From a bacterium (GTDB lineage Bacteria > Acidobacteriota > Blastocatellia > Pyrinomonadales > Pyrinomonadaceae), in NCBI GenBank assembly GCA_029945985.1, contig JAQSDP010000479.1:1-11666 (forward strand): 11,666 bases of DNA. Direction: 5' to 3'. The notes beneath the pieces are model-generated. The model made no database searches, was not told where the DNA came from, and saw nothing but the letters and a program-made list of their open reading frames with translations. Below are positions 5,463 to 11,666 of this stretch, piece by piece (positions within the stretch are counted from its first letter, which is position 1; each line of letters begins with the position of its first letter). Position numbers and translations under genes: made by a program.

Positions 5463-8400
5463 ATGAGAAGATTTTTTTCCGCTCTCGCGTTGTGTATTTC
5501 GCTGCTTGCGGTACTCTCGGTCTGGTTTTACCGGGCTGAGGCGGCTAAGGAAGACGCCATTCTCACACTCTTGAATTTGCCCGCTCCGCCGCCGCCTAAT
5601 CCATTGGTCAAGACCCCAGCGGGAACGCGTCCCCCCGAATTTTACGACAAACAACAGCCGCCGCCGGATAATGCTCCGATCGAAGACCTAATGGAATATT
5701 GGTCGAAGATGAGCGTGGGGTATGCGGATCTGAATTACAATCCGCGACCATCCGCTACCGTTGCGAACCGCATAATGAGCGAGCTTCAGGAAGATCCGGA
5801 TAAGCTCGTCGAATACCTGAACATTTTCCAAGGTGACCGGCGAGCGGAAGAGATGGCGCGCGGGCTTTATCGCCAACTGGAGGCGGCGGACGATGACGAG
5901 GAAAGCGGACGTGTCGACACGCTGAAGGCATGGCTGAAGACGAACACCGACGATTTCAGCGGGGAGCTTGAGGCGGCGGCCGCGCGAATAAGAGACGCGA
6001 ACGAATACGTAGAAAATCAGGATGAGCTGCTTTCGCTGACACGTGTAAATTGGGACAGGGCCGAGCTGATCGTCACGCGAATGTACAACGACAAGAGCCA
6101 GAAGGTGTCGCAGGTGTTGGCGACCTGGGCGCTTTATCAGCGAGCGAAGGAAACGGGTGGGCTTGACGTCGATAAATATCGCGACGAATTGAAGGCGGTG
6201 GTCGAGAACACGGAAGCTACCGGCGGAATGCGCGATCTGGCACTGGACGCGCTGGTGAAAGACGAGGGTTGGGCCGGACGCGACGATTGGTACGTCGGGC
6301 TGTTCGAAGATGAGACGCTGTCGGACCTGCGTGTGAACGGGCGTTCGTACACAGGCCTGACGACGATCATGTATCACATCCCGGACGATAGTTTGACCGA
6401 GCGGATGATCGGGCTGATGTCGAGCGATAACGTTTGGGTTCGGACGGCGGCGGCGAAGAATCTGTTGATACGTCTGGGCCGGCTGACCGATTCTCCGAAG
6501 AACGAGAACCTGCGGCGGCAGATGGTCGAGTCGATGCTGCCATGGCTTGCGAAGAAGGATTGGATCAAGGCGGACTCTTCCCAGCGATCCGCTCTAGTGC
6601 AGTCGCTGCAGTCGGTGAAGATGCCGGAGGCTGTGCCGGCGTTGATCGAGGCGTTGAATGAGAGGGAGTCGATGTCGGCGTCGGTTTATGCGAGCAATAT
6701 AGCAGCGAACGGCGCCAATATGGCCACGAATGTGGTCAGGACGTCGAATGTCACCATAACTGATATTGAGTCGGACGACGTTTCGGAAAGTCGTAGATTG
6801 GAAGCAAATCGAGCGGTTGCGAATGCCCTGAATGCGGCTGCAAACGCGGCAAATGCGGCGGCGAAGGCAGTCGAGGCTGCCGCCGGGAACTATTATCCCC
6901 TGCGGAGCGCAGCGATCGCGGCGCTTGGGAATCAGAGGGATACGCGTGCCGTAGCTTCGCTGCGTCGGGTGCTGATAGAAGCACAGGAGTGGGAGCGGAC
7001 GTCGATCGTGAAGGCATTGCTCGACTGCAACGGGTTCTCGACGGAAGAGCAGGTTGCAGCGATAGAGTATATGGCCCGGAGTGTTGGTGATATCGACGAG
7101 GCGTTGAAGGAGGACGAGACGGCGACTGGCTATAGCGGATCGGTGAAGAACCGGGCAATGTTTGCTCTTCGATCCTCGATCGCAGAGCAAGGGACCCGCG
7201 TCCAGCAAACCAAGGAAGAGGTGGAGGACGCAGACAAGGAGTTTGACGAATACCGGCCGCCACGTGACGAAACCGAAGTGGTCGCTGAGACGATAAATTA
7301 TGTGGATCCAGGGCAGGTCCTCGGCCCGGAAACTAAGCTCACCGAAGAGACGGTCAAGTTTCTTGTCGCCACTCAGCTTGTTTCGCTGGACGATCCTGAC
7401 GAACCGTTGGTTCGAGGGACGGTCGATCGGATCGCGGCGCTTGATACGCGGGAACCGATCGTCGCGAATGCGTTGCGGAAGGTAATACTTGGGTGGAACG
7501 GCGCGGCAGTTAATTCGCTGATAATGCGAGACACGCGGGCGGGGAAGTTGGATGTCGATGCGATATTGAAGCTGCTGGCGAAACGCAAGGAGTTGCGTGA
7601 AAAGCAGGCGGCGGACGTAGCCGAGATGCGCGGCGGGGTTCCGGCGGCGAAGGCGATCGGCGCGTGTTTGCTAGAGGACAAGGTTGGGTACGACGCGATG
7701 CTGACGACTGGGCCGGATGCGGCGAAGGTAGCGCTATTCGCCTGCGCGCGGTTGATAAGGGCGGAGTTACCGCTCGCCAAGGTCGTGCCGAATCTGAAGA
7801 GTGCGAACAAGATGCTCGCGATTGCGGCCGAGCGCTATCTTGTGAGCGAAGATTCGCACGAGGCCCGCGCGGCGATCCTCGCGTTGTATCCGAATCAGGC
7901 GAAGATCCTCGGTGCGACGACGGTCTTTAATGTCCCAGGACTCGAAGCGACGCCGGGTGTTTTTCTTCGGGACGTTTTCGCTTCGGTGAATCCTTATTTC
8001 GGTGCCGAAGAGTACGCGTATCTTTCGTTCATGCAGACCGGCGAGGCTGAAACCGAGAAGCGATTGCAGAATGAAGTTAAGACGAAGCCGGACCTGCTAG
8101 GCATCTATTCGTTCGATAAACAGTACGTGCGGATCTATCCGGACCGTGCGGTGTTCAGTTGGGAGGACGATCCGGCCCGGTTTCGCGAGCGAACGCTTGA
8201 GCCGCAGCAGTTCGAGAGCCTGAAGGCATATTTTGCGAGTTCGCGGGTTGAGGATCTGCCACCGTTTCTGGCGTGCTCGTCGGAGTGCGAATCAAAACAG
8301 CTGTTGATGATCGGCAAGGTGGGCGGACGGCGTATTTATCTGAAGAGCGAGGGGAAACTTCCGCAGTTCTTCGCGAATCTTCAGGGCTTTTTCGACGAGA

Positions 8401-9470
8401 TGAAGAAGCAGCCTGCGAAGCTGAAATACTACGCGGGCGAGCAGGCTCCCGGGCTTGAGGTGCTGTTTGACGATGAGAATCTCGCGGCGATGAGTGTGTG
8501 GAAGAGCGGCAGCGACCTGCGCGTTTTGATCGCCGACGAGCCGCGCGAAAAGCTGATCGCGAAGGAGGTCGACCGACAGAGGGAGCTGGAGGCAACACAG
8601 CTCGAGGCTGAGCAGAAAAGCGTCGACGGCCTCTATCAGAAATACTACGATCTGGCTGAGACAAAGCGTTTCGAAGCGAGTGGTTGGTTCCGCGTTGCCG
8701 ACGGCAAACTGGGTGAGCGCGTACCGCAGCCGGCGGCGGCGCAGTATATACCGTCGAACGATGGCCTTTCACCCGCTGCCGGTTACGGCCAATGGGCGGC
8801 GAAGACTGCGACGTTCGAGATCCGGGCGGATTCGAGTGGCTTGTATAAGGTTGCTAACGGACGGTCGGTCAGAGTTCGTCAGGGCAATTATTCGCTTCCG
8901 GTCGTAACGACGAACGGAAGATGGGCAATCGCTTCGAAGTACGATGACGCGGCGGGCGGCGGGCTCGTCCGGGTCGATCTCACCAGCGGTCGGGAATATA
9001 AGGTCGGCACGGAAGATCAATATTTGTCGAAAGCCATCGCCTATATTCCATCGCGAAACTTACTGCTGGTCTCAGCGGCCGATGAGGGTGACGAGCACAG
9101 CGACGAGTATGTTGAAAGCCGACACGCTTCCGCGTACGAAACTGGCCTGGGATATCACCTAATGAATCCGGACACGGGCGCGATCGTCGCTGCCGTTGGG
9201 GAGTTCAGGCCGCTTGTACATCAATCATTCCGAGCTCTTCAGCCGGTTGCCGGGTCGACCACTGAATTTTGGGCAGCTCTCCCTCGCGGAAAGGCGGGAA
9301 CACTTTTTGGGATCTACTCAACTCGAAGCTTCTCTTTCAAGCCAGTACTGCGTCTTCCAAAGATCATTTTCGATAGCGTTGAAATGTGGGTCGACGAAGG
9401 GGAGAAAAAGGTCTACTTCATCCACGAAGGGCATCTGCTGTCTGCGCCGTACGCCACCCCCGCTAGATGA
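5463..9470 (+). CDS. Very large exported HEAT-like repeat protein, unknown function
   Basis: 1335 residues from ATG 5463. An in-frame GTG at 5448 lies inside the repeat and is less likely. The N-terminus MRRFFSALALCISLLAVLSV is a signal peptide or membrane anchor, followed by a Pro-rich stretch (about 39-75, PAPPPPNP, QQPPPDNAP). Residues about 90-800 are mostly helical with HEAT-like units, for example MPEAVPALIEALNE (387 on) and YPLRSAAIAALGNQ (477 on). These two units are separated by a Ser/Asn/Ala-rich insert (about 405-476). A charged segment lies at 576-600 and a coiled-coil-like one at about 1026-1066. The last 220 residues are beta-rich and look like part of a propeller or similar sheet domain. 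No catalytic motif is seen. The probable site is the periplasm or outer face of the inner membrane, acting as a scaffold. The stop overlaps the next start (ATGA), so the two are co-translated. Confidence 0.8.
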   Translation: MRRFFSALALCISLLAVLSVWFYRAEAAKEDAILTLLNLPAPPPPNPLVKTPAGTRPPEFYDKQQPPPDNAPIEDLMEYWSKMSVGYADLNYNPRPSATVANRIMSELQEDPDKLVEYLNIFQGDRRAEEMARGLYRQLEAADDDEESGRVDTLKAWLKTNTDDFSGELEAAAARIRDANEYVENQDELLSLTRVNWDRAELIVTRMYNDKSQKVSQVLATWALYQRAKETGGLDVDKYRDELKAVVENTEATGGMRDLALDALVKDEGWAGRDDWYVGLFEDETLSDLRVNGRSYTGLTTIMYHIPDDSLTERMIGLMSSDNVWVRTAAAKNLLIRLGRLTDSPKNENLRRQMVESMLPWLAKKDWIKADSSQRSALVQSLQSVKMPEAVPALIEALNERESMSASVYASNIAANGANMATNVVRTSNVTITDIESDDVSESRRLEANRAVANALNAAANAANAAAKAVEAAAGNYYPLRSAAIAALGNQRDTRAVASLRRVLIEAQEWERTSIVKALLDCNGFSTEEQVAAIEYMARSVGDIDEALKEDETATGYSGSVKNRAMFALRSSIAEQGTRVQQTKEEVEDADKEFDEYRPPRDETEVVAETINYVDPGQVLGPETKLTEETVKFLVATQLVSLDDPDEPLVRGTVDRIAALDTREPIVANALRKVILGWNGAAVNSLIMRDTRAGKLDVDAILKLLAKRKELREKQAADVAEMRGGVPAAKAIGACLLEDKVGYDAMLTTGPDAAKVALFACARLIRAELPLAKVVPNLKSANKMLAIAAERYLVSEDSHEARAAILALYPNQAKILGATTVFNVPGLEATPGVFLRDVFASVNPYFGAEEYAYLSFMQTGEAETEKRLQNEVKTKPDLLGIYSFDKQYVRIYPDRAVFSWEDDPARFRERTLEPQQFESLKAYFASSRVEDLPPFLACSSECESKQLLMIGKVGGRRIYLKSEGKLPQFFANLQGFFDEMKKQPAKLKYYAGEQAPGLEVLFDDENLAAMSVWKSGSDLRVLIADEPREKLIAKEVDRQRELEATQLEAEQKSVDGLYQKYYDLAETKRFEASGWFRVADGKLGERVPQPAAAQYIPSNDGLSPAAGYGQWAAKTATFEIRADSSGLYKVANGRSVRVRQGNYSLPVVTTNGRWAIASKYDDAAGGGLVRVDLTSGREYKVGTEDQYLSKAIAYIPSRNLLLVSAADEGDEHSDEYVESRHASAYETGLGYHLMNPDTGAIVAAVGEFRPLVHQSFRALQPVAGSTTEFWAALPRGKAGTLFGIYSTRSFSFKPVLRLPKIIFDSVEMWVDEGEKKVYFIHEGHLLSAPYATPAR

Positions 9471-10390
9471 CCTACCGCATTTACTACTCGCCTTATTACT
9501 ACGCTGATATCGGGGATGGTCATGTATTTCCCATCAAGAAATTCGAGCTTGTGCGCGACCGGTTACTAGCTGAGGGGACGATCGATGCCGACGAGATCGT
9601 TGAGCCGCAGCCGGCGGTGGTCGATGATCTGATGTTGGTGCATACCGACGAGTACATCTCGCGCCTGTGCTCCGGCGAACTTACGGCGAAGGAGGTTCGA
9701 AAGCTTGGGCTGCCGTGGTCGGAGTCGCTCGTGCGGCGGTCGTTTCACGCGATCTCGGGGACAATAAATGCGGCGAAGGATTGTTTGACGAGCGGCATTG
9801 CGTCGAACCTCGCGGGCGGGACGCATCACGCATATCCCGATCGCGGGGAAGGGTTTTGCGTGTTGAATGATATTGCTGTGGCGATCCGTGTCTTGCAGCG
9901 TGACGGGCTTGCGAAACGATTCTTGATCGTCGATCTGGATGTACATCAGGGCGACGGAACCGCATTTATCTTCCGTGTCGATCCCGGTGTTTTTACTTTC
10001 TCGATGCACGGTGCCAAGAACTATCCGCTGTTCAAACAACCGTCATCCCTCGACATCGAGCTTGCGGATAAGACCGGAGACGATGAGTATCTTCAGACGC
10101 TGGAACACGCTTTGTCGCGGGTGATCCTGCACGATCCGGACGTCATCTTCTTTCTCGCGGGTGCAGATCCGTATGAGAACGACAAGTTAGGGCGACTAGC
10201 TCTGACGATCGAAGGACTTCGACGTCGTGATGAGATGGTCCTCGACCTCGCTCGTGACCGCGGCGTGCCGATCGTGACGACGATGAGCGGCGGTTATGCG
10301 GCGGACATCGATGACACGGTCGAGATCCATGCGAATACGATCCGAGCGGTCAAATCCGTCTATTTCGGAGCCGTATCTGCTTCCGTATAA
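9467..10390 (+). CDS. Histone deacetylase superfamily (AcuC/HDAC-like) zinc hydrolase
   Basis: 307 residues, the usual bacterial length; the ATG overlaps the stop of the upstream gene as ATGA. The family removes acetyl groups from lysine or acetylated small amines using one zinc ion. Motifs are in order: GGTHHA with His120-His121 (charge relay), GFCVLNDIAVA (129-139), VDLDVHQGDGTA with zinc ligands Asp158 and His160, HGAKNYP (181-187), AGADP with zinc ligand Asp234, LGRLALT (241-247), and SGGYA with Tyr277, the transition-state tyrosine. All catalytic residues are present, so it should be active. The GFCVLNDIA and GADPYENDKLGRL wording resembles the HDAC11-like (class IV) bacterial group. No signal peptide, so cytoplasmic. 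The substrate is not known; protein lysine, acetylpolyamine or acetyl-CoA-synthetase-linked roles are possible. Its stop directly abuts the stop of the convergent permease. Confidence 0.93.
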   Translation: MTYRIYYSPYYYADIGDGHVFPIKKFELVRDRLLAEGTIDADEIVEPQPAVVDDLMLVHTDEYISRLCSGELTAKEVRKLGLPWSESLVRRSFHAISGTINAAKDCLTSGIASNLAGGTHHAYPDRGEGFCVLNDIAVAIRVLQRDGLAKRFLIVDLDVHQGDGTAFIFRVDPGVFTFSMHGAKNYPLFKQPSSLDIELADKTGDDEYLQTLEHALSRVILHDPDVIFFLAGADPYENDKLGRLALTIEGLRRRDEMVLDLARDRGVPIVTTMSGGYAADIDDTVEIHANTIRAVKSVYFGAVSASV

Positions 10391-11661
10391 CTACTCATAC
10401 CTAAGCGACTCGATCGGATTTAGTCTGCTTGCCCGGATCGCTGGCATTACGCCGGCTACAAAGGCGATGCCGCAGACGAGCAGCATAATTGCGGCGATGG
10501 AGAGCGGTTTGAACGCAAAGAGGCTGAAGCCTTCGAACGAGCGGGCGTAGAATTTCACCAAGACCTGATTCGCGACAAGGCCGGTTACGATGGCTGCCGC
10601 TGCTCCGAGAAAGGCACCCCAGAATCCGATCAGTACCGATTCCAGCGAGAAGATGGCGAAGATCTTGCCGCGGCCCATTCCTAGAGCTTTTTGCAAGCCG
10701 ATCTCTTTTGTGCGTTCGAGCACGGCGATGACGAGCGTGTTGATGATGCCGAAGGAGGCCGCGAGCAGAGCGACCATCGCGAAGAGATTCATTCCGGTCT
10801 TGAAGATGCCGATCGCGTCGTATGTTCGCTGTCGAGTGTCGGCGACAGTTTCGGCCTGGAAACCTTTTTCGTCAAGCTGCTTCTTGATCGCTTCGATCCG
10901 AGCCGGATCGCTCGAGTCCATTTGGATAGTGAAGCCGAAGAAACGATCGGCTCCCTCCTGAGTGCTTTGAGCTTCAAAGATCAATTTGGCGACGTCAGCA
11001 CTGACGAAAGAATTGTTGTTAGTCATAAATCCTTTCGTCATCACGCCTGTGATCGCTAGCTGGACTGTCTTGATCGAACCGTCGGGAAGTTTGTAGCCCA
11101 CAGTCGCGGTCTTGCCGACGAGGTTTTCGATCTTCTCGTCGAGGGCTCTCGCAAGGCCTATCGGAAGCACGATCTGATTTGGGCCGCTGATGCTTTTTCC
11201 GGCTTCGGTTTGGCGACGAGTCCGTCAGAGAGCATTCCGAGTTCGAGCTTGTATTTCTTACTTCCTTCTACCGAGATGTGCTCGCCACGGGCATTGTAGC
11301 GGGGCGTGACGCCGACGATTCCCGGGATGTCGCAAACGACCGATTCGATCTGCGTTTGGGTCAGCAAGACAGTTTCCGGGTCGATGTCGATATCGTCAGA
11401 TTCTTCCGTTTCCTTGTATTCGACGGCATCACCGCTCGACTGACCATCTCGTCGTTCGATCTTCTTCGACACCATCGCGACGCGATCGCCGTCGATATTC
11501 TTGATCTGGCTTTCGACGTAATCGCGCATTCCGTCGCCGACGCCGTTGGTCATCGTTAGCGTGAACGAGCCCACGAATATAGCGAGCACCGTCAGAATCG
11601 TGCGGAGCTTGTTTCGGAAGAGGTTACGGTTAGCGGTTTTGATCAGATCCCAGGTTTTCAT
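10391..11661 (-). CDS. FtsX/MacB-type ABC transporter permease, split by a frameshift
   Basis: Two frames together make one permease. The 5' part (11661 down to about 11195) starts MKTWDLIKTANRNLFRNKLRTI with a first membrane helix (about residues 20-42), then a MacB-like periplasmic domain (IPGIVGVTPRYNARGEHISV). The 3' part (about 11197 down to 10391) continues ISGPNQIVLPIGLARALDEKIE and ends with three membrane helices and the family signature ERTKEIGLQKALGMGR plus PAIRASRLNPIESLRYE. The first frame otherwise closes early with an unrelated tail (TAG at 11158). One added base restores 423 residues, normal for the family. The likely spot is the run of five T (five A in the mRNA) at 11194-11198. 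A sequencing or assembly error is the simplest cause; a true mutation or slippage is possible. The partner ATPase presumably lies upstream, beyond the window. Such permeases drive export or envelope processes. The substrate is unknown. Confidence 0.85.
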
Positions 11662-11666
11662 TGTGC

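Overview
This 11.7 kb window looks like a chromosomal stretch from a free-living, moderately GC-rich bacterium. Small secreted proteins, a MacB/FtsX-type permease, a very long HEAT-like exported protein, and dispersed CACGAA and CCACC...GGTGG intergenic repeats resemble Acidobacteriota (Blastocatellia/Pyrinomonadales). That assignment is an impression from style and repeats; no marker gene is present. TGA ends several intact genes here, so the standard bacterial code applies.

Layout. At 1-1005 is the 3' part of an alpha/beta-hydrolase with C-terminal TPR repeats, followed by a hairpin terminator. Facing it on the minus strand are an unlisted 25-codon ORF with a perfect GGAGG ribosome-binding site (1077-1154) and a small secreted protein (1281-1673). 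At 1805-2533 is a class I SAM-dependent methyltransferase whose frame is interrupted only by two adjacent TGA codons and then continues in the same frame. A stem-loop with a GGUC apex follows at the spacing known from E. coli fdhF. I read this as a probable selenoprotein with a Sec-Sec pair, and it is the most interesting item in the window. A 320-bp gene-free stretch made largely of repeats follows. Next come a second secreted protein (2854-3276, minus), a small EF-hand protein (3436-3696) and an exported DUF4440/SnoaL-like protein (3860-4300).

At 4315-5313 (minus) is a PLP-dependent threonine/serine dehydratase that appears to carry an in-frame palindromic repeat as a peptide insert of roughly 20-25 residues. 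Divergent from it, across a region with a perfect 18-bp palindrome and a dispersed repeat that ends two bases before the start codon, is a 1335-residue exported HEAT-like protein (5463-9470). It is coupled by an ATGA overlap to a histone-deacetylase-superfamily hydrolase (9467-10390). The last gene, on the minus strand and abutting stop to stop, is an FtsX/MacB-type ABC permease split by a one-base frameshift (10391-11661).

The genes do not form one pathway. The only clear operon is the HEAT-like protein plus the deacetylase-like enzyme. The recurring theme is repeats close to, inside or overlapping expression signals, together with one likely recoding event.
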